Notes: generated by a model from the letters alone, not told the origin. A stretch of 64,000 nt of DNA from CAIVVT01 sp963757265 (GCA_963757265.1 CAVWRA010000011.1:248001-312000); one strand, 5' to 3'. Shown: positions 34,579 to 43,814, counted from the stretch's first letter. Translations and numbers: made by a program.

Positions 34579-36246
34579 CTATGGCATTTCCGCGCGAGCG
34601 ATGGCATCGGCCAAGCCTTCGGCGGTTGAGGGGTCGGCTTCGACATCGATCCGCAGACCGCACTGGCGCGCCACGGCCGTGGTCGCCGGACCGATCGAGG
34701 CGCAGCGCACCCCGGCCAGGCCCGCGGCTCCAATGGCCGCCAGCAGGCTCCGCACAGTCGAGCCGCTGGTGAAGGTGACCCAGTCAGGGCGGCGCTCAGC
34801 GAAGAGTGCGCGGGCCTGTGCGGGGAGACCTTCGGGGACGACCGTGCGGTAGACCGTGATCGCGTCCACAGCGGCACCGGCCTGGCGCAGCAATTCGCGC
34901 ACCGTGTCGCGCGCTGCCTGGGCTTGCGCCAGCAACACGCGTTTGCCTGCAAGGTCTTGTTTCGACAGGGTTTGGGCAAGCGCCTCGCCGGTGAAATCGG
35001 GCGGCATGAGGTCCACCCTCAGGCCGTGCTGACGGGCTGAGTCGGCGGTCGCAGGCCCCACTACGCAGACCTTGGCGCGCGACTTGGCGAGCGTAACCCC
35101 TGTTTTTTCAATACGTTGAAAGAAAAACCTCACACCGTTCGCCGATGTGAAGACCAGCCAGTCGTAGACCTCCAGGCCGGCCAGAGCGGCGTCGAGGGCG
35201 TTCCAGTTCTCCGGCGGGACGAAGGCAATCGTAGGCAGATCAACGACTTCCGCACCCAACCGGCGCAGGTGCCCGGCCAGGCCGGCGGATTGCTCGCTGG
35301 CCCGCGTGAGCACAACGCGGCGTCCGGCGAGCGGCAGCGACGCGCCGTACACCGCGCGTAAGATGGTGCGACCACCGTGTTCGAGCAGCGATTTAGCGGT
35401 GTTTTTGGCACAAATGACCGCGTTTTGCACGGTGTCTTCGGCGGTTTCCACAACGGCCGCGCTGCCGTCGGGGTGGACCACGACGGCGCGCAAGCGAATG
35501 CGGCCGTCCGCTACCTCGCCATAGGCGCCGATGGGCACCTGGCAACCGCCGCCCAGGGCCTCCAGAAGGGCGCGCTCGGCTGTTACGGCGATCCGGGTGG
35601 GTTCATGATCGAGTTGCCGGCAAATGACGTAAGCCTCTGAATCAGAAAGAGTTTCGATGGCCAGAGCGCCTTGGCCGACGGCCGGGCAGAGCTGCTCGGG
35701 CGTGAGCAGTTCCGCGATGCGTTGGGCCCAGCCCAGCCGTCGCAAGCCGGCGGCGGCCAGTACGATGGCGTCGTAGAGACCTTCGTCGAGCTTGCGCAGG
35801 CGTGTGTCCAAGTTCCCTCGAATGTTCTCGATAGCGAGATCTGGACGCAACAGCCGCAGTTGCGCGGCGCGGCGCATGGAGCTCGTGCCGACGCGCGCGC
35901 CGGGCTTGAGATCGGCCAACTTGCAGCCCACCAGGGCGTCGAAGGCGAGCTCGCGTTCGGGGATGGCGGCTAGCGCCAAGCCGGCGGGCAGGACGGTGGG
36001 CAGATCCTTCAGGCTGTGCACCGCCAGGGCGATCCGCCGGTCCAGTAGAGCCTCCTCTATCTCCTTTGTAAACAATCCTTTAGAGACAACCTGGGCGAGT
36101 GAGACGTCAGTGATTCTGTCACCGGTGGTGCGGATGATTTCGAGGCGGGTCTCGACGCCGAGTTCGAGCAGGCGGCCGGCGATATGCCGCGCCTGCCAGA
36201 GCGCCAACTGGGAACCGCGGGAGCCGATGATCAGGGTCGTGGACAT
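34579..36246 (-). CDS. hemCD: Fused hydroxymethylbilane synthase and uroporphyrinogen-III synthase
   Basis: 555 residues. HemC (about 1-300): IIGSRGSQLALWQA, the TTGDRI and KGLFTKEIEEAL stretches, VHSLKDLP, RRAAQLRLLRPDL, RGNLDTRLRKL, and the cofactor Cys in LGGGCQVPIGA (C235) that binds the dipyrromethane primer. HemD (about 310-555): LAGRRVVLTRASEQS, the TSANGVRFFFQRI strand, FTGEALAQTL and WVTFTSGSTVRSLL. HemC joins four porphobilinogens and HemD closes the ring to uroporphyrinogen III, so the fusion passes the unstable linear tetrapyrrole directly. Such fusions are known in several phyla. No other haem gene is nearby. Confidence 0.95.
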   Translation of the reverse strand: MSTTLIIGSRGSQLALWQARHIAGRLLELGVETRLEIIRTTGDRITDVSLAQVVSKGLFTKEIEEALLDRRIALAVHSLKDLPTVLPAGLALAAIPERELAFDALVGCKLADLKPGARVGTSSMRRAAQLRLLRPDLAIENIRGNLDTRLRKLDEGLYDAIVLAAAGLRRLGWAQRIAELLTPEQLCPAVGQGALAIETLSDSEAYVICRQLDHEPTRIAVTAERALLEALGGGCQVPIGAYGEVADGRIRLRAVVVHPDGSAAVVETAEDTVQNAVICAKNTAKSLLEHGGRTILRAVYGASLPLAGRRVVLTRASEQSAGLAGHLRRLGAEVVDLPTIAFVPPENWNALDAALAGLEVYDWLVFTSANGVRFFFQRIEKTGVTLAKSRAKVCVVGPATADSARQHGLRVDLMPPDFTGEALAQTLSKQDLAGKRVLLAQAQAARDTVRELLRQAGAAVDAITVYRTVVPEGLPAQARALFAERRPDWVTFTSGSTVRSLLAAIGAAGLAGVRCASIGPATTAVARQCGLRIDVEADPSTAEGLADAIARAEMP

Positions 36247-36566
36247 GCAGTGCGTTATCCCAGTGTCTCAAACATGGGTCCCCAGCTCAGTATGGCGCGA
36301 TCGCAGGTGAAACATCCGGGCCAAGTCCAGATGCTTCCCCTGGCCGTTTGACACGCGGCCGGCAGAAGGTGACGGGCACTCGCCGGAATCATCACTTCGC
36401 ATCATTATCGGAACGAGATCGGAACAACCGAAAGCGTAGTCGATGGTGTGCGAAAAACATTTTTGGAGGAACAAAGCCAATCTCGAACAACCCCTTTCCC
36501 ATCTTGAGGATACACCCCATGTCAAGTGCGAACATGAGGCGAAAGCAGCGGTCGGAATAGGCGATT

Positions 36567-36770
36567 CGACAGAATTCGACAGTAGTGTCGAGAAGTGTCG
36601 AAAAGTGTCGAATTCTGTCGGGTGGGTGGAGGCCCCTCCCCGAGCGGTCGGGGTAGCTTCTATTGCATTTATTTGCAATGGGATAGCCGGAGGATCCGGG
36701 AGCCGCCAAGGGGCGCGCAGAGGGCACTGCAGGCGAAAACCGGAGTGTCGTGTCGAAATGTCGAATGCGA
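36567..36770. repeat. TGTCGA repeat array with a perfect 15-bp inverted repeat
   Basis: CGACAGAATTCGACA (36567-36581) is the exact reverse complement of 36606-36620. In the loop, AGTGTCGA recurs with a 10-bp period (about 36584, 36594 and 36604), about one helical turn. Further TGTCGAA copies occur at about 36746, 36751 and 36759. Together they look like a cooperative protein-binding array. Confidence 0.7.
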
Positions 36771-36870
36771 AACGGCGGCGGCGGGCCACGCGAGTGATGA
36801 AAAGTGATGGATCGCCTCGGCGAGACACCGGCCAGGAGTGCCGAACGAACGCGACCGGTGTCCCTGCGTC

Positions 36871-37081
36871 CCAGCCGGCATTTCTCACACTCCTCCGGCT
36901 GCAACGCGCGATAGACCCATGTCTACTTCGTTGCGCTGGGCCCGGTGGGCACCCCCCGTGCTCAACGTATGGTTCAAACACGCCTCCGCGCGCCTCCCAA
37001 GGCGCGCCTCGCTGTCTTCGCTTTGTGAACGGGGGCCTCTCACGCGTTTCGCTGGCGAACGGTGTGAGAAATGCAGGCTGG
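36871..37081. repeat. Structured interspersed element, copy 2, with 20-bp terminal inverted repeats
   Basis: CCAGCCGGCATTTCTCACAC (36871-36890) pairs with 37062-37081 except for one base. The core matches copy 1 (25351-25542): CGGCTGC, CGCGCGATAG, TCTACTTCGTTGC, CTGGGCCC, GGGCACCCCCCGT and, near the right end, CCTCTCA..CGCG..TCGCTG. The terminal arms share no sequence with those of copy 1, yet pair as well. Confidence 0.78.
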
Positions 37082-37143
37082 GCGGTCCGCGCACCGCTCA
37101 TTGGCAAACGTCCCGTTTAACAAGAAGAAGATGTGAAGGCAAT

Positions 37144-38304
37144 TCAGCGCGGTGAGGCGCTCGATTCGGCCAGGGCCGACCGCAGAGCCTCTCTCATGAC
37201 CGGAGCCATCCCCTCGGCCATGCGCTGGAACCCAAGGTCGGTGGGGTGAGTGCCATCCACAGTGTCCTCTCCATCGGCGCCGAGGAGGCTGCCGGCGGGT
37301 ACGTAGTAGAGGGCAGTATCTCCGTCCGCTCTCATCCGGTCGTAGAGCCGCTTCAGCATGGCGTTGACCGCAAACACCTTGTCCATGCGCTCCTGCCGGT
37401 ACCGGATGTCGGCGTAGGCGACATTCTCAACCAGCACGATGGGCGTCCTGGGGTGGGCCGCGCGGATGGTCTTTACGAGGGGTTCAGTGCGCTGGGCCGC
37501 CTCGTCCGCGGACATATTGGGCAAGCTGTCGAGGACGTAAACCGCCGGGTCGAGGCCGGCGAGCAACTGGGCGACCTCGGGCTCACTCCTGGCGTTGCCC
37601 GAGAAGCCGAGGTTGATGAACGGCCAGTCCAACATGCGGCCGAGGATGGCGGAATGCGCCATGCCGGGACGCGAGGCGCAACCGCCCTGCATGATCGAGG
37701 TGCCGTAGAACAGGATTGGCTTGCGGCCGGCGTAGCGATCCGGCGCGGCTTCGAACAGGGCCCCGGCCGGCAATCCGATTTCCACGGATTCGACGCCATT
37801 GTAGAGCGGCAGATAGAGCAAGTACTCGCGTTTCCCGGGCTTGAGCCCGTCGACCAGCAGGGCCTCGTTCAAGTCGGGTTTCACAGGCCGACCGGCGCCC
37901 ACCCAGTGCCAGCGGACACCGTCGCGGACGTAGAGGTCCAGCCCGCTCACCCCCGTGGCCGGCATGTGGGGCAGGGCGAGGTGATCCTGGAACCGGAGCT
38001 TCCAACGGCCGCGCAGGACGGTGGCGTCGGTGACGAAGCGGTAGCGCAAGCCGGTGGAATCGTGGGACAGGTCCCACACTTCGGCGCGCACCACGCCCTC
38101 AGCCTTCGCGGGCAAGCGATCGTAAGGGTGCTTGGTCGCGGTCCAACCCTGGCCCTCCAAGGGCAAAGCCGAGAGGTTGTGCCAGGTGATCACCGCAGCG
38201 GCGGACTGAGCCGCCGCAGGCAAGAGCGAAACCGGCGCGAGGGCAAGGAGAAGAGCCAGACGACGAGACCCGATGAGTCGAAGGAAGAAGCAGGGGAGCA
38301 GCAT
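37144..38304 (-). CDS. SGNH/GDSL-family hydrolase, exported
   Basis: 386 residues from the ATG at 38304; the longer open frame up to 38841 has no likeness. Signal peptide about 1-32 (LALLLALAPVSLLPAAA). An N-terminal beta-sandwich domain (about 35-180) precedes the SGNH domain. Block I is ILFYGTSIMQGG, with Ser in the GTS variant of GDS; block II is NLGFSGNARSEPEV with Gly and Asn; block III Asn is in LPNMSADE; block V is DGTHPTDLGFQRM with the catalytic Asp and His. This two-domain layout is found in carbohydrate esterases, so deacetylation of a polysaccharide is likely though not proven. It lies 82 bp after the isomerase-like gene, same strand. Confidence 0.87.
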   Translation of the reverse strand: MLLPCFFLRLIGSRRLALLLALAPVSLLPAAAQSAAAVITWHNLSALPLEGQGWTATKHPYDRLPAKAEGVVRAEVWDLSHDSTGLRYRFVTDATVLRGRWKLRFQDHLALPHMPATGVSGLDLYVRDGVRWHWVGAGRPVKPDLNEALLVDGLKPGKREYLLYLPLYNGVESVEIGLPAGALFEAAPDRYAGRKPILFYGTSIMQGGCASRPGMAHSAILGRMLDWPFINLGFSGNARSEPEVAQLLAGLDPAVYVLDSLPNMSADEAAQRTEPLVKTIRAAHPRTPIVLVENVAYADIRYRQERMDKVFAVNAMLKRLYDRMRADGDTALYYVPAGSLLGADGEDTVDGTHPTDLGFQRMAEGMAPVMREALRSALAESSASPR

Positions 38305-38386
38305 GTTGGACCAAGTATAGCGGCGGGCACAAATGGCCGGGGAGGCGCCGATTGGACGAGGCGACGTGGTCAGAGGCCACCGCTGC

Positions 38387-39826
38387 TCAGTTGTGGGCGC
38401 AGACCTCGGCCAGGGGGACACCGATGAGTTGGGAGAGCTTGCGGAATTCGACCAGGCGATGACCGAGGCCGAGGGCGCAGTGGTGGGTAGGGCCCTGCTC
38501 ACACCAACGGTTGACGAATTGAGCGGGCGGGAGACTGAAACGAAGGCGCGAATTGGTGTTACCGATCTGGAGGATGGGGCCGGGCAGCGACTCGCCTTCG
38601 GCGCCGACCATTTTGAAACGGCCGTTGGCATCCTGCGTGACCCCGACGATCGTAACGGGGCCGAGGCGGACATTGAATTCGACGGAGACGCCGGCGCCGC
38701 GTTTGCCGTGGTAGAGCTCGAGGCGGCGAAGGATCGGCTTGCGGGCGCTGATGGCGACGTGGCCGGGCCCGTCGTGGCCCATGAGGACAAAGCCCTCTTT
38801 GAAGTCCATGGCATAGAACTCAGTGAAGGAACCGCCGGCATGGAAACGGTCCATCATCAGCATGGCCAGGCAGGTTTTCAGGTCGCCTTCGCCACTGGCC
38901 GGGATGCCGCGGGCCGTGAGCAGGGAATTGCCCAGGATGAGGCTGGCGCCGAGGCGCTCGAATTCGTTGCCGTCGAGGCCGCGGTAGTAGTAGGTGAGGC
39001 CGTCGAGGTCGAAATCGCGGCACAGATGATCGAGGGCGACGGCGACGCGGGCAGGAAATTCGAGATCGCCGGGGGTGACGTTGGGCGCGAGGTCGAATAT
39101 GGAACGGGTCTCGACGAGTTTGGCTTCGATTTCGCCGGCTGAAACGGCTGTGGCGCGTAAAGCCAGGTCGTCCATTTCCAGGAGCTCGATGTGGCCGCCC
39201 AACTGGCCGTGGACGGCGGTGAAATCGGAGTACATGTCGAGCATGCCGGGGTAGGTGTGGCCGAGGAAGCCGATGCGCGCGGTGCGCAGGCCGCGGGCGA
39301 CGGCGGCGGCGCGACACCACTGGCCGATCTCGCCCCAGGCGTTATCGTCTTCAAAGAGCATGCCCGAAACGACGTGGAAATCCACGCCGGCGCGGGTGAA
39401 GGCGTTGGAGATCTCGGGCGCACTGCAGGCGGAGCAATTGGCCAGCCATTCGCCGGTATCGGTGTGCTCATAGTCCAGAGCAGCGATGGGCTGAAGATTC
39501 AGGACGAGGACTGGAACGCGGGCCTGCTGGACGATGGGCAGGACCTGCGAGGAGGTGGCGTAGGTAGCGACGTAGCACAGAAGGAGGTCGGCGCCGGCGC
39601 GCGCCAGAAGCTCGCCGGCGGCGCGAGCGGCGGGGGCGGAGTCGACCAAGCCGGCGGATACGACCTGGGCGCCGAAAGCGGCGACGCGCGATTCGACTTC
39701 ACGCTGATAACCCTCGAGGCGCTCTTTAAGGCCGGGGAACTGAGGCCAATAGGCGGCATGGCCGATGCCGAAAACACCGATTCGGGGCTGCAGATCGTGA
39801 GGGGCAGGCATAGGGGGTGAACCCAT
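38387..39826 (-). CDS. L-fucose/L-arabinose isomerase-like protein
   Basis: 479 residues. The ATG at 39826 overlaps the end of rhaM (stop at 39828-39830), suggesting translational coupling; the ATG at 39811 is an alternative. The N-terminus GVFGIGHAAYWPQFPGL and the following Rossmann-like domain, DLLLCYVATYATSSQVLP, fit the fucose/arabinose isomerase fold. Later blocks are MLFEDDNAWGEIGQWCRAA, GFLGHTYPGMLDMYSDF and a C-terminal beta domain (FVLMGHDGPGHVAI). Enzymes of this fold interconvert aldoses and ketoses with a metal ion. With rhaM next to it, a deoxy- or pentose sugar is the likely substrate. I cannot tell fucose, rhamnose or arabinose apart by eye. Confidence 0.85.
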   Translation of the reverse strand: MGSPPMPAPHDLQPRIGVFGIGHAAYWPQFPGLKERLEGYQREVESRVAAFGAQVVSAGLVDSAPAARAAGELLARAGADLLLCYVATYATSSQVLPIVQQARVPVLVLNLQPIAALDYEHTDTGEWLANCSACSAPEISNAFTRAGVDFHVVSGMLFEDDNAWGEIGQWCRAAAVARGLRTARIGFLGHTYPGMLDMYSDFTAVHGQLGGHIELLEMDDLALRATAVSAGEIEAKLVETRSIFDLAPNVTPGDLEFPARVAVALDHLCRDFDLDGLTYYYRGLDGNEFERLGASLILGNSLLTARGIPASGEGDLKTCLAMLMMDRFHAGGSFTEFYAMDFKEGFVLMGHDGPGHVAISARKPILRRLELYHGKRGAGVSVEFNVRLGPVTIVGVTQDANGRFKMVGAEGESLPGPILQIGNTNSRLRFSLPPAQFVNRWCEQGPTHHCALGLGHRLVEFRKLSQLIGVPLAEVCAHN

Positions 39827-39827
39827 T

Positions 39828-40151
39828 CTATTCGAGATGGAAGACCTCTTCCATTTCGGCCCACCATTCGCCCAGCCGGCGGGTGGGCAGGGGGTCCTGG
39901 AGGGGTTTCATGATGGCCCACCACTCCTGGGTCTTAGGGTCGGCGGCCATGCGGTCCATGTCGGCCTGAAAATTGTGGCCGTGATATTCGAAATAGCTGA
40001 AAAGATAGCCGTCGTGGAAATAGATGGAGTAGTTGCGGATGTTGCAGGCGGTGATGGTGGCCAGCACCTCCGGCCAAACGGAAGCGTGATAGCGCTTGTA
40101 CTCCGCAGTGGCTTCCGGCCGAAGCCGCAAAACCATTCCGTAGCGTTGCAT
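39828..40151 (-). CDS. rhaM: L-rhamnose mutarotase
   Basis: 107 residues from the ATG at 40151, preceded by GGAGG with 7-base spacing; the longer frame to 40496 has no likeness. Family signatures: QRYGMVLRLRPEATAEYKRYHA with the catalytic His, NYSIYFHDGYLFSYFEYHG, and the WWAIMKPLQDPLPTR and GEWWAEMEEVFHLE tail. It speeds the interchange of alpha and beta L-rhamnose so the isomerase gets the right anomer; fucose mutarotases are related. It is the first gene of a leftward operon with the isomerase-like gene and probably the SGNH hydrolase. It is divergent from the membrane protein at 40405, with 253 bp between. Confidence 0.93.
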   Translation of the reverse strand: MQRYGMVLRLRPEATAEYKRYHASVWPEVLATITACNIRNYSIYFHDGYLFSYFEYHGHNFQADMDRMAADPKTQEWWAIMKPLQDPLPTRRLGEWWAEMEEVFHLE

Positions 40152-40258
40152 GGTGATCCTCCCTGGCGGGCGCCAAGTGTCAATGAGACTGGACCATCGT
40201 ATAGAGGCCGGAGACGCAAGGCAAGCGGAGGGCATGGCCGCTCGGCCGAATGCGATGT

Positions 40259-40264
40259 TAGAAT
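40259..40264 (+). promoter_or_regulatory. Extended -10 promoter, GATGTTAGAAT, upstream of membrane protein copy 1
   Basis: TG-T-TAGAAT fits the extended -10 consensus, with no clear -35. The same 11 bases recur at 42074-42084 before copy 2, so they were conserved through the duplication. Confidence 0.5.
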
Positions 40265-40404
40265 CCGGTTGGCGAGCGGCCTTGAGCAGGCCAGGGCAGG
40301 GAACGAGCAGGCGCCGATGATGGAACCCTTGAGTGACGCGCGGGGCGAGGCCCACGGGAGCAGCGGGAATCTGTTGAACGGAGAGCGTGCGAGGAGCCCT
40401 GGCG

Positions 40405-42012
40405 ATGGCGTGGAGAAAGCGCGGCGATGGGCAGGCGCGATGGAGCCTGTGGTTCGTGATCGGCCTGGCGCTGATCTGCGGGACGGCGGCGTTCACCGGC
40501 GTGGTTCCGACCGCGGTTCTGGGTCACGACAATTTCCTGTGGCTGGGCAACGGCTGGCGCGTGTTTTGCGGGCAGCGGCCGCACGTGGACTATTACAGCC
40601 CGTGGGGACCGGTAACATTCCTCATCATCGGTTTGGGAATGGTTCTTTCCAACGCGTCGCCGGACGCGCTGGGATACGGCAGCGCGATGTTCGGGCTGGT
40701 GGTGGGGCTGTGGGCGTACGGGCTGGGATGGAGGCGGCTGGAGGCCGCGCCGCGCCTGCTGTTGGGGCTGTACCTGGCGCTGCTGGTGACGGCGCCGTAC
40801 GCACTCGGCATCCCGCCTACGTGGTCGACGCACGCGATGCTGGCCAACCGTTACGGCTTCGCAGTGGTCGCGTTGGTGCTGGTGGAATGCCTGCAGCCTG
40901 GGGCGGGCGAGGGCGAGGACGCGGGCGAGTTCTGGGGCGGGATTTCGACCGGGGCGGCGCTGGCGCTGGCGCTGTTCACGAAGGCCAGCTACTTCGTCGT
41001 GGGAGTGCCGATCATTGGAGTTTCGCTGCTTTTCCGGGGGCTGGGGAGGAGACGGCTGAGCGGGATGGCGATCGGCTTCGGCGTGGTGGCGCTGGCAATG
41101 CTCGCGTACCTGGGTTTCGACGTTCTCAAGATGGTGCAGGATCTGCGCATGGCGGCGGGGGCGCGGTCGAAGGCGATGCATGCGCTGGACCTGGCCAGGA
41201 TTGTGGCGGGGCAGATGGCGGCGCTGGCGGTGGTGATTGTGCTGCCGTTGTACGGATCCGCGCCGCACAAGCAGAAGGGGCGCTGGCCGGCGGAGCACGA
41301 GCTGCTGATCTGGGGGCTGGCGGTCTTCGCGGCGGACGCGGCGCTGGTTTTCAGCAACATGCAGGATCATGGGATGCCGCTGCTGGGTGCGTTCGGGATT
41401 GTGGTTGCCAGCCGCATGATGGCGGAGCGACGCAGCGCGGGGGCGGCGAAGCCAAAGGCCGAAACAATGCGGTATATCGTCGTGTTGCTGTTGTGCGGGT
41501 TCCTCACAGTGCCGCAGTTGTGCTCGGATCTGGTGGGGCTGGGATACGGGGCGATGCAGAAAGCGCATCCAGCGGCGGAGAGGAGCCGGGTGCGGTTCAA
41601 CATCGCGCGCCTGCGCCCGATGATTCTGTACGACGGGCCATTCGAGAAGCGGTCCAATGGAGGGGTCTACACGGCGCGCATCAATGAAGGAATCGAGCTG
41701 CTCGAGCGGAACTGCGGGCCACAGGACCGGGTGCTGAATATGGACATGGTGAATCCATTCCCATACGCGCTGGGATGGAGACCGCAGCGTGGGGGCATGG
41801 CGGCCGTAGCTTACAACTATCTGTTCAGCGATGCAGCACGGCCGTCGGATGAGGCGTTTTTCGGAGACGCGACGGTGGTGCTGGCGCCGAAGGAGCCGGC
41901 GCTGGATGCGCGTTACTGGGATGGGTTCTACCGGATCTATCGCCCAGGATTGCTGCAACGGTACCGGCTCGCGGCCGAGTCGGAGTCGTGGTGGCTGTAC
42001 AAGCTGAAATAA
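40405..42012 (+). CDS. Polytopic membrane protein, possible GT-C glycosyltransferase, tandem copy 1
   Basis: 535 residues. The ATG at 40405 has GAGGAG 8 bases upstream; a GTG at 40387 would add 6. About 10-11 membrane helices. An early periplasmic loop reads LGHDNFLWLGNGWRVFCGQRPHVDYYSPWGPV, with acidic and aromatic residues as in GT-C enzymes, but I do not recognise the family. A soluble C-terminal part has NPFPYALGW and WWLYK. It is clearly paralogous to the next gene. An open stretch from an ATG at 40320, similar to the start of copy 2, lies in another frame, suggesting an indel in the 5' part. Neighbour GT2 suggests a shared lipid-linked sugar pathway (inference). Confidence 0.85.
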   Translation: MAWRKRGDGQARWSLWFVIGLALICGTAAFTGVVPTAVLGHDNFLWLGNGWRVFCGQRPHVDYYSPWGPVTFLIIGLGMVLSNASPDALGYGSAMFGLVVGLWAYGLGWRRLEAAPRLLLGLYLALLVTAPYALGIPPTWSTHAMLANRYGFAVVALVLVECLQPGAGEGEDAGEFWGGISTGAALALALFTKASYFVVGVPIIGVSLLFRGLGRRRLSGMAIGFGVVALAMLAYLGFDVLKMVQDLRMAAGARSKAMHALDLARIVAGQMAALAVVIVLPLYGSAPHKQKGRWPAEHELLIWGLAVFAADAALVFSNMQDHGMPLLGAFGIVVASRMMAERRSAGAAKPKAETMRYIVVLLLCGFLTVPQLCSDLVGLGYGAMQKAHPAAERSRVRFNIARLRPMILYDGPFEKRSNGGVYTARINEGIELLERNCGPQDRVLNMDMVNPFPYALGWRPQRGGMAAVAYNYLFSDAARPSDEAFFGDATVVLAPKEPALDARYWDGFYRIYRPGLLQRYRLAAESESWWLYKLK

Positions 42013-42078
42013 ACCCACAGCCGTTGCTTTTCGAACAGAGCGAGGCGGGCGCGCGGCCCCGGCGAGGGAATGGGATGT

Positions 42079-42084
42079 TAGAAT
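42079..42084 (+). promoter_or_regulatory. Extended -10 promoter upstream of membrane protein copy 2
   Basis: TAGAAT with TG one base upstream, inside GATGTTAGAAT (42074-42084), identical to the copy 1 site. It leaves a leader of about 50-55 bases before the ATG at 42144. Confidence 0.5.
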
Positions 42085-42143
42085 GCTCTTGCCAGCGGCC
42101 CTGACCCGCGCAGCCCGAGCCAGGGGACGAGCAAGCGCGCAGC

Positions 42144-43814
42144 ATGGGACATTTGAGTAGTCACGCGAGTCACGCGAGTCACGCGCCGGAGGGGCCGCAG
42201 GGAAGCGCGGAAAGCCCGCGGGGCGGGCGCTTGCGCGGGGGCCTGTTTTTCTTCGCCGCGCTGGCGCTGATCTGCGGCACCGCGGCGTATATCGGAATCG
42301 TCCCGACCCGCGTGTTCGGGCACGACAACTTCTTCTTTCTGGATAACGGGTGGCGCATCGTGAACGGGCTGCGGCCGCACCTGGACTTCTACAGTCCGTG
42401 GGGGCCGGTGACGTACCTGATCGTCGGTTTGGGCATGGTCCTTTCCAACGATTCGCCGAACGCGATCGGGTACGGGAGCGCGATGTTCGGGCTGCTGGCG
42501 GGGCTGTGGGCGTACGGGCTGGGGCGGAACCGGCTGGAGAACGGGCTGCGCATCCTGTTCGGGCTGTACCTGGCAGTGCTGGTGACGGCGCCGTATTCCA
42601 TCGGCACGTGGTTCGTGTGGTCGACACATGCGATGGCCTACAACCGCTATGGCTACGCGCTTCTGGGGCTGGTGCTGATGGAATGCCTGCAGCGGGCGGA
42701 GGGTGCGGAGGAGAACGACGGCGAGTTATGGGGCGGGATTTCGACCGGGGCGGCGATGGGGGTGGCGCTGTTCCTGAAGGTCAGTTATTTCGTGATGGGA
42801 GCGCCTATCGTGGCGCTATCGCTGGTCTACCGGGGGCTGAGCCGGAGACGGCTGGGCGGGCTGGCGCTGGGCTTTGGCGTGGTGGCAGTGGCGCTGCTGG
42901 CGTACCTGAGTTTCGACATTCCCAGGATTGTGCAGGACATGCGGATCGCAGCCGGCGGGCGTTCCAAGATGATCGCGCACAATGCGTTGGGCTTGAAGAT
43001 GAAGCTGGCGATGCAAGTGCCGACCCTGTTGATTCTGATCGGGCTGTGCTCGTATGGATCGGCAGCGAAGGAGAGGAAGGAACGATGGATCGCGGAGCAT
43101 GAACTGGCCATCTGGGGGCTGGTTGTGTTCCTGGCGGATGTGGTGCTGCTGTGCAGCAACATGCAGATGCGCGGGATGCCGATTTTGTGCGCGTTCGCAA
43201 TCATCGTTGCCAGCCGGATCGTGGCTGAGCGAGGCAGAGCAGGCGCGGCGGCACCGAAGACTGAAAGGCAGCGCTACATCTTCGTATTGCTGTTGTGCGG
43301 TCTGCTGAGTCTGCCGCAGTTGTGTTCGGATGTGGCGGGGCTGGCGTACGGAGCGAAGCAGAAAGCCGACCCGTCGGAGGCGGCGGGCCTGGTGCGGTTT
43401 ACGAGCCCGCGCCTGGCGCCGGTGATTCTCTACGATTATCGATTCACGCCGCAAGCCAACGGAGGAGTGTACACGGCGCACATTAATGATGGGGTCGATC
43501 TGCTCAAGCGGTATTGCGGGCCGGAGGAGCGGGTGATCACGTTTGACATGGTGAATCCATTCCCTTACGCCCTGGGATGGCGGCCGGCGCGCGGCGGCAT
43601 GGCCGCCTCGGCCTACAACAACCTATTCAGCGATGAACCGCGGCCTTCCGATGACGAGTATTTCGGAGATGCGACGGTAGTGATGGTGCCGAAAGAGCCA
43701 GCGATTGACCAGTACTATTACGATGGCTATTATCGAATTTACCATCCGGGCCTGGTGGAGCGATTCCGGCTGGTGGCAGAATCGGAATCGTGGTGGCTGT
43801 ACAAACGTAAATGA
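42144..43814 (+). CDS. Polytopic membrane protein, possible GT-C glycosyltransferase, tandem copy 2
   Basis: 556 residues, more than half identical to copy 1 by eye (for example ALICGTAA, GHDNF, LRPHLDFYSPWGPV, MVLSNDSPNAIGYGSAMFG, WGGISTGAA, FPYALGWRP). The N-terminal tail differs: it carries a three-fold 9-bp tandem repeat (42159-42185) coding SHA units. The start ATG at 42144 has no strong ribosome site. Predicted 10-11 membrane helices with a C-terminal soluble part ending SESWWLYKRK. The stop codon overlaps the ATG of the GT2 gene (ATGA), so the two are translationally coupled. Function unknown; a role in sugar transfer to lipid or protein is inferred from GT2. Confidence 0.85.
   Translation: MGHLSSHASHASHAPEGPQGSAESPRGGRLRGGLFFFAALALICGTAAYIGIVPTRVFGHDNFFFLDNGWRIVNGLRPHLDFYSPWGPVTYLIVGLGMVLSNDSPNAIGYGSAMFGLLAGLWAYGLGRNRLENGLRILFGLYLAVLVTAPYSIGTWFVWSTHAMAYNRYGYALLGLVLMECLQRAEGAEENDGELWGGISTGAAMGVALFLKVSYFVMGAPIVALSLVYRGLSRRRLGGLALGFGVVAVALLAYLSFDIPRIVQDMRIAAGGRSKMIAHNALGLKMKLAMQVPTLLILIGLCSYGSAAKERKERWIAEHELAIWGLVVFLADVVLLCSNMQMRGMPILCAFAIIVASRIVAERGRAGAAAPKTERQRYIFVLLLCGLLSLPQLCSDVAGLAYGAKQKADPSEAAGLVRFTSPRLAPVILYDYRFTPQANGGVYTAHINDGVDLLKRYCGPEERVITFDMVNPFPYALGWRPARGGMAASAYNNLFSDEPRPSDDEYFGDATVVMVPKEPAIDQYYYDGYYRIYHPGLVERFRLVAESESWWLYKRK
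42159..42185 (+). repeat. Three tandem 9-bp units in the start of copy 2
   Basis: AGTCACGCG three times. The unit length is a multiple of three, so gain or loss changes the number of Ser-His-Ala units without shifting the frame. Confidence 0.85.

Larger units (their letters stand above)
36247..37143. other. 897-bp non-coding region with several repeat structures
   Basis: No ORF here is convincing; the short ones fall in repeats. It holds the TGTCGA array (36567-36770), an ATTGCATTTATTTGCAAT palindrome near 36663, and the second structured element (36871-37081). The hemCD promoter should lie at its left end, since that gene reads leftward from 36246. Confidence 0.7.

Noticed and set aside
36443..37120. 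225-codon and other ORFs in the region upstream of hemCD
   Set aside because: They read through repeat arrays and the structured element with atypical composition; no family likeness.
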